Assembly: GCF_042477335.2 (NCBI RefSeq)
Contig: NC_091255.1
Span: 46,292,501-46,356,500, forward strand
DNA from: Ovis canadensis
Taxonomy: Eukaryota; Chordata; Mammalia; Artiodactyla; Bovidae
Direction: 5' to 3'
Length of the DNA stretch: 64,000 nucleotides
In this document: piece by piece, positions 1 through 14,260 of the stretch
How positions within the stretch are numbered: position 1 is the stretch's first letter
Layout of the letters: every line of letters begins with the position of its first letter
Position numbers and translations under genes: made by a program
Notes under the pieces: generated by a model
Databases searched by the model: none
What the model saw: the letters and a program-made list of their open reading frames with translations, nothing else
Told to the model about the DNA's origin: nothing

Positions 1-619
1 TCTGGGTCCTCTGGCCTGCCTCTCAGACTACAAGAGCTGTAGAGAGGCAGGAATAATAAGCCCAGGCTTGGAGGAGATGGAGTAGGTCTGAGAAACAGGA
101 AAAACAGTTTTCAAAACCTGGGAAGGAGATGGTTTCTTCTTCTTTTGCTTCTCGATTTCTGAAAGCGATGCTAATCGGCGGAGAACTCTTCTCTCCTCCT
201 ACCAACACAAAACCCAAGAAACCAGCCTTCTCCTTTAGTTCTCTTCTAGGGAGACTGAAATTCCAGATTCCGAGATATTTATCCACCTTCCCTTGAGGGA
301 ATGGGGCTCAAGCAAGTCAGGGGTTAACTTTTCTGAAAACACAATTAACTTTTTCCTATTCCTGCGTGGGGAGGGGAGGGATATATTTATTTAATCACTG
401 GAGGATGGGGTGGTCTCAATCCAAGTGCTCCCTCCTCCCTCAAAGGCATAGACGCCTCTTTCGCAGATCCTACGTAGGTGGAACGGGACGCGTTGTGCTG
501 TTGGGGAGAGAGAGAGAGAGAGAAAGCAGAAGGAGAAGGAGGAAAAAAAGGTTGATAGGTTTGTGCGCGGGTCCCTCGCGCGGGCTGCGCTCCTCCTGGG
601 TGCTATTTGACAATTCCTG
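1..619. other. HOXB7-HOXB6 spacer, right end
   Basis: No gene is supported here. The stretch is mostly low-CpG sequence with a short GA microsatellite at about 507-523 and an AT-rich patch near 379-396. Open frames across it match no known protein and are treated as chance. HOXB7 should lie further to the left, outside the window. Confidence 0.6.
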
Positions 620-806
620 CCTCTGCCATTGGTCAGTGTTGGATCAGATGGTTGTATTTCCTTCTGGCCCTCACTGGCACCTCGCCATCCCCCCTCAGCT
701 AAAACCCAATCTCAGATATACTACTAATAGGCGCGGCGCTCGGACTATAAAACACAACAAATCATAAACCCGGCGGAGCAGCAGCGGCCGCGCGCCTCCC
801 CTCCCA
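620..806 (+). promoter_or_regulatory. HOXB6: HOXB6 proximal promoter and leader
   Basis: An inverted CCAAT box (ATTGG) sits at 628-632 and a TATA-like TATAAAA at 746-752, about 55 bp before the HOXB6 ATG. That spacing would give a leader of only about 30 nt. The AT-rich stretch just after the TATA-like box includes a CATAAA motif. The spacing fits a TATA promoter, but the real start site cannot be read from sequence and longer upstream-initiated transcripts are likely in a HOX cluster. Confidence 0.5.
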
Positions 807-2511
<1,705 letters not shown>

Positions 2512-3123
2512 AGGCGCTGGCAGGGGGCGGGGGGACGCGAAGGGAGAGGCCTGCGGGGAACGGAGGGCAGCGAAGAGCTCCGGGGAAGGCTCTGCGGGCG
2601 GGGGAGCCTGGGGACCTGGTCTCCAGAGCGCGACAGGCGGGGCCCCGCGCTCTCCTGGACGCCCCCGCCCGCAGAGCGCTCGCTGGGCGCTGGGAGGCCG
2701 TGCTGCCTGAGCCCAGCCGGCACCCCAGCGCCGCCTCCATGCCCGCACAACCGCCTCAGCCCGAACAGGCTCCCGCGTGAGAACTGAGGACCGGACTCAC
2801 TTGATGTTTCCTGGAAGCAGAGCAATATGCTCTTGTCCGTGTCGCGTCTCATTTCGTCCATGTCGCCCGTGCACGGTTCAATGGTAGATTCGCAGTCCCC
2901 TCAGCGGGGGCCTCGAAGACTCCCTGACCCCAGACCTCTCTCCCAGCCCCTCCCCAAAGCCACTGGAAGGAGCACATACTACCTAGAAGTAAGAAGAGGA
3001 GCCTCAGAAGAAAACAAAGTTCTATTTTATTAATTTTCTATGTGTTGTGTTTGTAGTCGTGTCTTAGCTCTGGACGTGAAATACTTCGGTAATAATATTA
3101 ATATTATTAATAATGATGATAAT

Positions 3124-3129
3124 AATAAA
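3124..3129 (+). terminator. HOXB6: HOXB6 polyadenylation signal
   Basis: AATAAA lies 613 nt after the HOXB6 stop and ends a TAA/AAT microsatellite-like stretch (about 3091-3130). This is a plausible length for a HOXB6 3' UTR. No competing AATAAA is seen closer to the stop. Confidence 0.65.
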
Positions 3130-3149
3130 GACGTAAAACCTCGCTGCTC

Positions 3150-4880
3150 AGTCACCTCTGCTCCTCCCCTGCCATTCCCCCACCCCCACCGCCACCCCTG
3201 CGTCCCGGTGCCGGAAACTCTGCAGCGAAGGCCGGAGCTCTGGTCGGCCCCAGAGGGCCAGACGCGACTCGGAAGTTACAGTTGAGATAAAGGCTGCAGC
3301 GGTCCGGCCCAGACTCCAACGCCGCGCCTCGCCGGTGCTGAGGCTCACAACGGCCTTTTCTGGTGCAGAACTGGGGGACGGAGACGAGTCGTTCCCCTAT
3401 TATTCTCTAGCTTTTCTTCGTTTGTCCGTGGCAGGAGGGAACGCCACCGAGGCCCCCTAGCCGGGAGCTCCTGCAGAGACTGAGCCCGGCGGGTCTCTGT
3501 GCCTCAGCGCTGGGTTATGTCCGCAGGATCCCTGAGGCCGGTGATCTTTGGCCTGCCCACATGGCCTGATTTCCGCCGGCCTTGGCCCTCGGCTCCTGGC
3601 CTAAATTGGGGCCACCGGGTGTCTTGTCTCCCTGCCCACAGCTGCAGTCTCCAGGCGTCCCTTCCTGCCTCAAGTAGCGGCTCAGCGACAAGTAGGGGGA
3701 TGTGAAGCCGCCGGCAGGCGCCTGGGCGAAGGGCAAGACTTTCCCCCTGCTCTTCGGAGACCTGAGGGCAGGAAGCCAGGTGACGGGGCAGTTTGGTCAC
3801 ATCGCATCAACTTTAACGGACCCATTCTGTCCCCACCCCACCCCCACCCTCACACAGGCGACAAGATGAGGAGCCTGTTTTCCTTTCTTCCTCCTCCCTC
3901 TCTTTCCCTTTTTTATTTTTAAAGAAAATAGCCATCCGGCAGAGGGGGCCCAGCTGTGGCGGTCTCTGGCCGCCAAGCGCGCTCAGCAAGGCGCTGCTGG
4001 TCCTCCGAACTCCCTTCCCTTCCCGGGAAGGCGTGAGCCGCCCGGCAAATTCTGAAACTACCCAGATGCCAGCAAGGGGTCTCAAGTAGGGATTCCCAAG
4101 GCAATAATAGCAGGCAGTTGGTGAGAAAGCGGAAGGATTCTTCCTTGATCCCAGAATCTCAGGACCACGTTTACAGCCAAACCCGAGTCCCTGATGCGGT
4201 GGCCTCTACCGTTTTTCTCCCATCTAAGCCACTTAGCCCCAGCTGGGCTCTTCTTTTGGGGTCCCTATCCTGTTCTGCCATCCTTCCGTCCTGGGCTAAG
4301 GATGAGGAAGAGTATTTCAAACTTCTCAGGGGACCCGGAGAAGCGAAAGTTTCTCCTTCGAACCCTTGGCTTTGCCCCACGGGCTTGGCCTGGATGTTGT
4401 GGATGGACCGCTGCAGCCGGGTCAGGAAGCAGACCAGGCCGAGCTCACAGGGGAAACCCTCTGCAATAATTGTTTTTCACACACATCTTCCAACCTCTCC
4501 CCCATTTCTGCCCCCCATCTCGAAGACTTGCAAGGCCCGAGTAAAGGAAGAGCAAATCAAGCTTTGGTCACCTTCAGTTAAAATAATAATAACGACGACG
4601 ACAGGGAGAAGTACCGAACGATAAACTCCACTTACGAGAAAGTGGGTAAAGGCTTAATCGGGTTTCTCCTCTAAAAGACTCAACCCTTCGGGTTAGCCTA
4701 GGCCGGGTTTCTTTCTAGCCCGGCGGTTGCACGGAGCCAGCTGGGAGGCAGTCGTCGCCGCCATGGCGGTCGGCAGCCCGCGCTCCCGCCGTTCGCCGGG
4801 AGGTGGCGCGCTCTGCTCAGAGGCGGCCGCCAACCTTCTCCCTGTTTCTCCCCCTTCTCCTTTTTCCCCCTCTCTCGGAG
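3150..4880. other. HOXB6-HOXB5 spacer
   Basis: About 1.7 kb of moderately GC-rich sequence with no recognised gene. A 168-aa open frame at 4118-4624 matches no family I know and has low-complexity content typical of chance. Near 4725-4830 the sequence becomes CpG-rich around GCCGCCATGGCGG, possibly an edge of the HOXB5 CpG island or a start region for an antisense transcript such as HOXB-AS3. That link is conjecture. Confidence 0.5.
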
Positions 4881-4884
4881 GCTC

Positions 4885-5165
4885 GCATTGAATCGGCCCT
4901 AACGATTCTCGGATCGTCATTATTTGTAACCATAGAGCATGAATTACCTCTTGAGGTCATCAGCGAGAATTTACGACTGGTCAACAAAAGCACGTGATTC
5001 CCTAACGCCCCCCCATCCCCCTTCCAACCCCCCCCCCATATTTGGCCGCATACATAGCAAAACGAAGTACAGTGCATCGCTATAATTCATTAATACATCA
5101 TAAATCGTGAAGCACAGGGTTATAACGACCACGATCCACAAATCAAGCCCTCCAAAATCACCCAA
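4885..5165 (+). promoter_or_regulatory. HOXB5: HOXB5 promoter and AT-rich leader
   Basis: The 280 bp before the HOXB5 ATG are strikingly free of simple sequence apart from one C-run. They contain ATGAATTACC (about 4939), an E-box CACGTG at 4991-4996, ATTCATTAATACATCATAAATCG (5087-5108) and a TATA-like TATAAC at 5121-5126. The AT-rich part with HOX-type cores looks constrained and is probably promoter plus 5' UTR. The start site is not determined. Confidence 0.55.
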
Positions 5166-6654
<1,489 letters not shown>

Positions 6655-7608
6655 GCCCGCCGGGAGGAGCCCGGGCGGCCCAAGAGTTCATGCCGCCCCC
6701 AGCCCTGGCCCCTCCAAGCCTCCTCGCGCTGCCGCCGCCCGCTGGGAACCGGTTCCCACGAGCCTGCCTCAGCCCGGGCCTTGTGTTACGATTTTTCGTT
6801 TGGTCTTAGGTCTTCCTGTGGCTCCCTCTCTCCTGGACTGGTTAATCTTGTTATTATTGTAATAATAATGATAATTATTATTTTCCCTCCATGCTCCCCA
6901 CTCCCCTGCGCTCACCCCCAATCCGCCAGTGTTTCTGAATGTTCGTGTCTGTGGTTGCACTCCTTCCCCCAGGAAAAAAAGAAACTCGCATGTTTAATGT
7001 GAACTTTCCCCTCCCCATCTGTGTTATAACTTATTTATAAAAGGATGATCGCTGTATTTTGAGTTTCAGCTGGAAACTTCTCTAAAAGGGGCAGCAGTTG
7101 AGGTGGGATAGTGCCGCAGCGCGGGCCCAGCTGAGCTGGCCTCGGAGACCGGGAGTCCATGACTGTGTCTCTTTCCTCCTTCCTCTTCCTCCTCTCTCCC
7201 CATTCCTAGGCCCAAGTTTCCTAAGGCTTGGTCCTGAGGTGGGAGGGAGCTAAGGGGGACCAAAGGGGTGATGTTGAAAAGAGGGAAGGTACATAGTGAG
7301 ATTTAAGTTCCTGCCGCCTGGGTAGGCCCCACAAGGCCTGGTCTGGGAGCCTCAGAAAACAAAAATAATCCTCAGTGTAAAACGTCTTGTGTATTTCTCT
7401 GTGAATCCATGGGTCTGGCATAGAGGGCCCAAAGCTTGTAAATATGGGGATAGTCTGGGTCAGACCTATCCCCTCATCCCTACCCATTTCGATTCCAAGA
7501 CCATTTGTAGTGAGCGAGTGGATGCTGTGCTACGTGTGAAATCTGTCTTTGCCGGGCCTGTCTCAGTGATTCGCTTTTGGTATTTGTTTGTAGCTTTCCT
7601 TGAAGTCA

Positions 7609-7614
7609 AATAAA
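7609..7614 (+). terminator. HOXB5: HOXB5 polyadenylation signal
   Basis: AATAAA about 955 nt past the HOXB5 stop, followed by a T/C-rich stretch suitable as a downstream element. A TAAT microsatellite (about 6852-6885) lies inside the presumed 3' UTR. Confidence 0.75.
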
Positions 7615-8420
7615 TGTCTCCCCTCCTCCACTGCCCTTCCACTTGTCTTTTCTCTGGGGGCCTGCCTCTCCCATCACCAGACACACCCTAGACCGTTCTT
7701 GGTAGATCTGGGGTGTGGGGAAGAGAGAGTAGGATGCTCCCCAGCAGCCCCTCTCAGCCTTCTAAGTCTCTGCTTAGTCAGTGGTACTTGGGCCAGGGGA
7801 CAGGCTTCATGCCTGGGGGACTGAGAGGCCCACAAATCCCACCTGAAGCTGGAGCAAGGGGCGAGGGAAAGGCTGAGCTGGACTCCACCCTGGCCTTCCA
7901 CCAGCTGGCCGGAAAAGTCTCTGGAAACCTCTTCAGGAAAAGTAATTTGGGCCTAAGCCCTAAGCAGGCCTGCCCAGCCCCCTTGTCCCCTAGTCAAATC
8001 CCAATTCAACCCTGTCACCCAGTAGGCAAACCCCCCTCCAAAAAAAATCAGCTCAATTTCAAAGGTTTCCTCTTACCCTCAGTCTTCTCTACATTTATCA
8101 AGGGCTGCTTCTCTCCAGGGGCCCAACTGACCTGCCCTCTTGATTAGGAGCTGGGGTCCCTCCTAGAAGGCCCTTGGTTTCCCCTTCAGCCGAACTGGCC
8201 CAGGGCCCGGGCCCAGTCCTCTTCCATCCAAGTCAGCCTCCACCCTGAGTACAAGAGTCAAGTCTGGACACTTACCCAGTCCGTCCCTTCCAGCTTGGCC
8301 CAACTTCTTACAGGGCTGGGGGGGAGGGGGAGCTGGTGAGGAGGCTGCCGAGGGTCTTGGAGGCTCTACTGGGCCCTCTTTCCCCCATCCCCCTTGACTT
8401 TGTCCCCCTTTGTCCATAGC
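7615..8420. other. HOXB5-HOXB4 spacer, 5' part
   Basis: C-rich, low-CpG sequence. No gene, repeat family or motif cluster recognised. Confidence 0.5.
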
Positions 8421-8650
8421 AAACTATCCCAAAAGTCGCTATGACATTTAGATGTCAAATGGATAGGGGTTTTATCTTGAAGTTAGATCGTAAAAATCGC
8501 GGAGAAGTCAGACAGATACCCCTCACTGGCTCGAGAAAGTCACGTGAGGTCCATAAAGTTAGTTTTATGGTTTTGGGGAGTTGACACCGCGCGGTATATT
8601 TCACATTCTCCAGAATGTTAAGTGACACTTTAACTGCTCGCTGTGGTGGG
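8421..8650. promoter_or_regulatory. Candidate enhancer with CCATAAA inverted repeat
   Basis: A 230-bp block stands out from its C-rich surroundings by balanced base composition, retained CpGs and clustered sites. These are TATGACATTTAGATG, TTTTATCTTG, CACGTG at 8541-8546, and a perfect inverted repeat CCATAAA-N6-TTTATGG at 8551-8570. CCATAAA/TTTATGG is the type bound by CDX and posterior HOX proteins. Function is inferred from composition and motifs only. Confidence 0.45.
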
Positions 8651-11560
8651 GAAGGGGGCAGAGGTAGGTGAGCGCTCTCCGGGCCCAGAAGGCGGTGGTG
8701 TGGCGGCAGCCCAGGCCCAGCTCTCCCGCAGTAAGTTGCTTCCAGCTTTCGCTTTTCCCCTTGAAATTGTGGGGCTTGAAACTAGGGGAAGGAAACCGTG
8801 CCTCCAGCAGGGCTATAGGGTAATAAGTGGGGGAAATTTAGCCTGGTTTTGCACCAAGTTCTGACCAGCTGGGTGTTAAGTGGGGCACCTAGTTCAGTGT
8901 GATAAGGCCTCCGCAGTCGTTGGGTGCCTGGTTTTATTTGCAGGAGTGCTTGACTCTTTGTGGGCAAAAGGCTTGTGTGGGTTCCTTCAGTCCTCTTGGA
9001 AATTTAGGGGGCAAAAAGGAGGGGTGTGTACTGCTGACAGGAGGGCCCCATGTTGGGGGGGGCACTCCACTACTGGGCATCTTCAGACAGATGCCTCCCC
9101 ACCCCCAGGAAAGAAACTTTATGACATTCATTTGTCAGGGGTGTGGGGGGGCGCGCCGCTAGGCACTTTTATCTGGATACATCTGAGCTGAGAAAAAGCC
9201 TGGGGAAGGCTGAGCAGCTGCTGTGGGCTGCCTTGCACTGGCGCACTCTCTGGCTTTTAGAACTTTGAACCCATGAAAGGGGGTACCTGGGTTCTCTATG
9301 CCTTCCTCAGGGCTATCTGGAATGCAGAGCGGTGCGCCTGCCTTTGCACCCAGCTTCAGACTTTTGGTCCCAAGCCAATCTGCTGACTTGACTCTATGTA
9401 GGGTCCTGAGGTCCCAGTGGGGAGAAGACAGAGGGGGGCATTTCCCTCAAATCCAAAACCTAATTCCTGGCCAGGAGTGGGGAGAATGGGAGAGCTTCTT
9501 TTTATAGATCCTTTCTAGAGGATCTATGTGTTTAAGCAAATCCCTAGCGATCCCTCCAAAAATAAAAGTTGCTGAAGAACACAGACTCCCAACTGTCGGG
9601 AGAGTGAAAGGGTCTCAGGAGCTGGGAGAGAAAATTGGAAAGGTGTTCTCTTTCCTCTCCTTTCTTCTTCTCTCCCTACCAGAGCCTAGAGGCCCTTTGT
9701 TTTGTGGCACCACAAACCAGAAGGATTGCATTATTTGACCCCCAGGGGGCCCGTTATTTTCTAAGGATAAGCCACCCTCTTTCTGAAAGCTAGATGTCTC
9801 TTCCTCACCAAATCGACCTCTCCATTTTTAAAGACACATTCAGATCAACCATCCCCTCATGCCTGCTTTTGCCATCTCTAGATATAGCTCACCAACTCCT
9901 GTTGTCCCTGGAATTGGGTCTGTGACAACTTAAGGGGTTTCTGGTCTTTGGGACCAGGAGAGGGTCACAGATCCTCCCCTTTTCACGTTAAAGAACATCT
10001 ACACTCTCTCCCCATCTCTGCTTTCTCCTGCAGCTGCTCTCTATTCCCTGAGCTCTCAGATCCCTGTCCAGGCCTAATTTACTGGACACCCTTCATGGGC
10101 TTTGAGTGCAAAGAGGACAGAGGACAGAGGCTTTGAGTGCATAGGTGTCCTCCCCTTGGTGTGAAGACACATCTCTCCCAGAATGTTGGGGCATCTGTAT
10201 CCCATGGAAAGGAGATTCTGCTCAGTTCCCAGAGGACATCAAGCACCATTTAAAATACTAGTAAAATTTGGAGGCATGACTTCCACAAGTTTCCACTCTG
10301 GACAAGGCAAATGAGTTAAATAAGATGCAAAGGAAGAAGGTAATGGGCACAGAATCCGATGAGGGGACTCCTGGGCAACCGCATTCCTATGGTGCCCTTG
10401 GTCTCACTCTGATGCCACCAGCCACCCTCTCAGAAACCCCAGATCACCGGGTCTGCCGCTAAAGATTTTTTGGCCCCCTCCCACATCAGTTCTGCAAATT
10501 CTGAGAAAGAATGTATGGGGCCAGCAGCCCAGGGACATCTGCTGGGCATATCTAGAGAGATTTTCTGAAATGGCAAAGGGCAGCTCTGGTGTGGGTGCCC
10601 ACTTCTGCCACAATAGCCAAAACTCTTGGAGGATCTCCTCTTGCTCTGAGCAGATCCTAACTGGGGAAGATCCCATCCTAGCTGGGCTTTCCTCTTCCCC
10701 ACTTCAGGTTCTGTGGGTAACTGTCTTCCATGAATCCCAGCAAGGATCTGTTGGGGGAGAAGATGAAAGCTTCCCAGGGATTTCTCATGCAAAGGAGCTA
10801 TCTCTGCCCCAGGCCAAGTCTTGCTCTCTAGCCTTCCCCAAGACACTCTCCAAGAAGGCTGTTCCTCTCTCTCCTCTCCCTGGCTGGATTCAGGCCCCAA
10901 CCTTTTGAGCCGCAGGCTGGAACTTACTAGCCAAATCCTCATGCCCATCTGTGGGTACCTTCCACCTGGGGCAGGGTAGAGGAGACTGGCAGTCGGAGGG
11001 TAAGGCTATAGTTTCCCTTTTCCCTCTGAGGCCAGCTTGACCACCACTCAACAGACAATTTAATTTTTTGTTTTACTTGGTCATTTTTTATTATTATTTT
11101 TGTTTTGTTTCTCTGAGGCTGTGGTGTGGGAGGAAGTATAAAGAAGTGTAAACAGGAAAGCCAGCCGGGCCTGGAGTTCCAAGCACCCATATTTCATTGG
11201 CGGCTTCCTCTCTGTAACTGCTGCAGGGACACTTAACTCTTCCCTGGCTGTGACAAGTATTCACTGGGGTCTGGTGGGGACGGATGGGGGGGGGGAGGAT
11301 CCAAGAGTAAGCTCCTCTCTTAGGATGGTTCCTTTATCCTTGGGTTTGAATGCTGAGATGGACGCCAAGGATTCCAAATGAGGGAGAAGCGGACCACTCA
11401 GCACAGTCTCCCAAACTCAGTCCCTTTTGGGACAGAGCAAAGAAGGCAATTGCCTGTATGGGTTTCACAGCTTGGGATCAGCCCAGCCAAGCAAGGAGAA
11501 CAGGGCTAGCAAGAACACTTCCCCTCTTTTAGGGCAGAGCCTACTGGTCACTGTCTCCAT
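8651..11560. other. HOXB5-HOXB4 spacer, unassigned
   Basis: About 2.9 kb without a recognised gene, transposon or convincing motif cluster. Open frames are short and unrelated to known families. Confidence 0.5.
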
Positions 11561-11564
11561 TTTT

Positions 11565-11770
11565 TGGAGTTTCTCGGAATAATCAGATTTCGAGGCTGGG
11601 ATCTGCCCACAGCGGGATTTATCGATTGCTGCAGCGCTGTTACACATCCATATTAATTAACCCAGACACCGCCTGGAAACCAAGCTGTTTGGGATGGGGG
11701 AGGGGAGAAATTGGGGGCTTTTAAGGAAAATGGACATTTATCAGTAATCCTTGCCCTGGGGCTCAGATTG
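11565..11770. promoter_or_regulatory. Candidate enhancer block
   Basis: Contains GGGATTTATCGATTG (about 11614), CATATTAATTAACCC (about 11649) and GGACATTTATCAGTAATCC (about 11731), three homeodomain-type site groups in 200 bp. CpGs are retained in the first part. It reads like a conserved HOX/CDX-responsive element, but no comparison with another species could be made. Confidence 0.35.
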
Positions 11771-12114
11771 GAGAATCGCTTCCCCACAAGAAACACGTGT
11801 CTTCCCCAAGCTGCATGTCCCTTGACTTCTCAGCAAGAAGGGTGAGCCTGACTTACTCTTCACAGTTGGACTACACACTTCTTCAGGGTGGAATTAAACA
11901 TTTCCCAGGCCCAAACACTTCAGAGTTAGCTTGCCCCAGGACTCCAATGGTGGTTGTTTCCAGCAGGACATTTTTAGAGGGGTTAACATCCCCTCCCCAC
12001 CTTCCTTTCAACTTCCCCAAGGTAGAAGCTTTTTATGGCTTTCCGGCTTGTGTTTAGTGTTTGTTGTTGGTGGTAGTGATGGCCTTCTCCTTCCTCCTAT
12101 CCCTCCCTCCAAAA

Positions 12115-12430
12115 AGTGATTAAAATCTGTTAAAGGATTTAATTAAGAGAGTTAAATGAAAAGGAAGGAGGCGCAAATGAGTTGGGGGAAAAAACCCACA
12201 CCAAAGCTATTCTCAACGATTAAATCGCCATTTTAACAATATAATGGAGTTTGCATCCTGAAAGGGGAAATCAACGCTCATATCTCATCAATAATTCATA
12301 GAGTCCGGGATCACGAAGAGGTCAGCAGACGGGCCGAGCGCCGGCCTACTTGGGGCTCCGAGCCGCTGCCGCATACATTAGCGCCGCCGGCCGCACCGCC
12401 GTCACCTTCAGCGCTCCTACAGGTTTAGGC
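12115..12430. promoter_or_regulatory. Candidate enhancer block
   Basis: AT-rich segment with GATTTAATTAAG (about 12137), CGATTAAATCGCC (about 12218), ATTTTAACAATATAATGG and CATCAATAATTCATAG (about 12286). It passes into a CpG-rich stretch with AGGTCAGCA at about 12319, which combines an RAR-type half-site and a MAF-type half-site (TGCTGAC). The dense homeodomain cores and retained CpGs suggest a constrained control element. Confidence 0.4.
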
Positions 12431-14135
12431 CGATTTTTTCCTCCTTTTGGCGAATTTACTGAGACCGAAATTTCGGGCTTCAAGAGGAAGTGGGGGATTC
12501 AGGAGACTGGAGAGGATTGGCCTTAGGGCCATTCTGGACCTGTCGGACTCCGAATAGATCAGCACGTTCCCAAGTTTTAATCTCTTTCTCTCCCGCTTCT
12601 TTCTCCTTCGATGTTTCAGGCGTCCTCTGTCCTATCTTTTCTCTCCCTAAATCTCCTCTTGGCCTCCTCTAGCTTCCCCCAACCCCCCGGCCCCCGCTGC
12701 AGAGCCACGCTCTGGTCTGAGCCTCCCTAGCTGCGGCCCCGCTGCGGCCTCTGAACGCAGCGGCTGACCATCCCTGACCCCTGGAGCCGGAGCCGAGCAG
12801 GGTAGGGACGAATGTGTCTAGAGAGGAAGGTACTTCCAATGCCCCAACACCGCTTGCCTAGTCAAGAGATGACCCAGGAAGGCCCGGTGGAGGGGTGTGG
12901 ATTCAGCCTGAAAAAGGAGCGTTTAGGGGAGCAGAAGGGGGAAAGTCCTTGCATGTGGAAACATCTCCTTTTGGGGCCTTGGGGACACGGTGGAGCATAA
13001 ACCCGATATATCGGAGCTTCTTGTTGTCCTAGTCTCTTTTTCTCTGTATGTGTCTCAACTCTCTCTTTTCTGTTTACAGATTCCCAAGGGTCCCTAGGGA
13101 AGGAGGAACAAAATCCTTCTCTGTGGGAGTTGGGGGCTTGGGAGGTGATATTTGGGAGCAAAGGAAAGCGAAAGAGGGCAGGTCGCTGCGCGGCCGCTGC
13201 ACTAGCTGAGGCAGAGGCTGTAACGTCCCCGAGCTGCCAGCAGAGTCCGCCTTAGACCAAGTTCACAGCCAGGCTGGAGCCTTCTAGGCGCCAGCGAGCG
13301 GTCCGGCAAGGTGGCCCGGGGCCCGCTGGGCCTTGCAGAGCCTGGACCCTGAGCTCTCTCAAGCCTTCTGGGGCCTGGGCCCCCTCCGGTCCCAAGGAAC
13401 CCTTCCTCCAAGCTCTCTCCACTCCTCGGCCCAGAAACACCCCTCTCCGTCAGGCCACTCTATGGCTGCCGTATGTCCTTTCGCCTGGCAACAGCCACGG
13501 CGCCCCCACTCTGGGGGACACAAGAATGGAGAGGGGTGGGTCGTCAGAAGCTCTTCCAGGCATCTAACATGAGAGACGGTGAAAATGCGGGAAGTGGTGA
13601 AAAAAAGTCGGAAGTGCAGTTGGCATCTTTTCCCGAGGAGGAGTTATTTAATAATGGAAAAAGATTGACTCCTCTTTCCCAGGTCTAAGGCCCTTAGTCG
13701 AGGTAGTGGCGGGGCGGGGCGGGGCGGGGAGGGGGGGGTCCGGGGGGAGGGGAAGACGGGGGAAGGCAGGGAAAATGGTTTGCGCTTGGGTTTCTGCACC
13801 GGGAGCGGCAGAATGAGACCCTGGGCGGTGAGGCCAGTGTTATTGCCGGAGGGGTCGCGAAGTTGGAGGGTCAAAAGTTTACAGCGTGCGTGAGCCGGCC
13901 GCGGCGGGGGCGGGGTGGGAGAGGGGAGGAGGCTGTGTGTGTGTGCGAAGAGAGAAGAGAGCGAGCGGGGGATGCTCGAGGTAAGGAAGACTCGTGGGCT
14001 CGGGGAGTGGGGTAGCGGCACCGAGAGCGGAGAGGCAGATATCTGAGGAAGAACTGAGGGAAGAAGTCCTCCTCCCCAAACTGGCTCTGGTGGCCTCGGG
14101 AGATGCACAAAAGAAAGCGCTCTGGGCATGGCCAA
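12431..14135. other. Spacer with G-rich tract
   Basis: No gene recognised. At 13710-13760 a run of GGGGC repeats continues into long G runs, with four or more G-tracts and clear G-quadruplex potential. The rest is mixed, with GA-rich patches around 13920-13980. Confidence 0.5.
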
Positions 14136-14260
14136 TCCTCTACGCAATCTTCTTTCCTAAAGATAACCTTTGAGCCGCCATATAAAATTTAATTAAAACC
14201 TACCCAGCCGCACACATTTAAAAAATCCAATTACCCACACGTCCTTGTAGGACGTTTGGT
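14136..14260. promoter_or_regulatory. Candidate enhancer block
   Basis: Contains AAAGATAACCTTTGAGCCGCC, CATATAAAATTTAATTAAAACC (about 14179-14200) and CCAATTACCCACACG. TTTAAT/TAATTA cores with TTTGA (LEF/TCF-like) in 100 bp stand out from the purine-rich flanks. Motif-based inference only. Confidence 0.35.
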
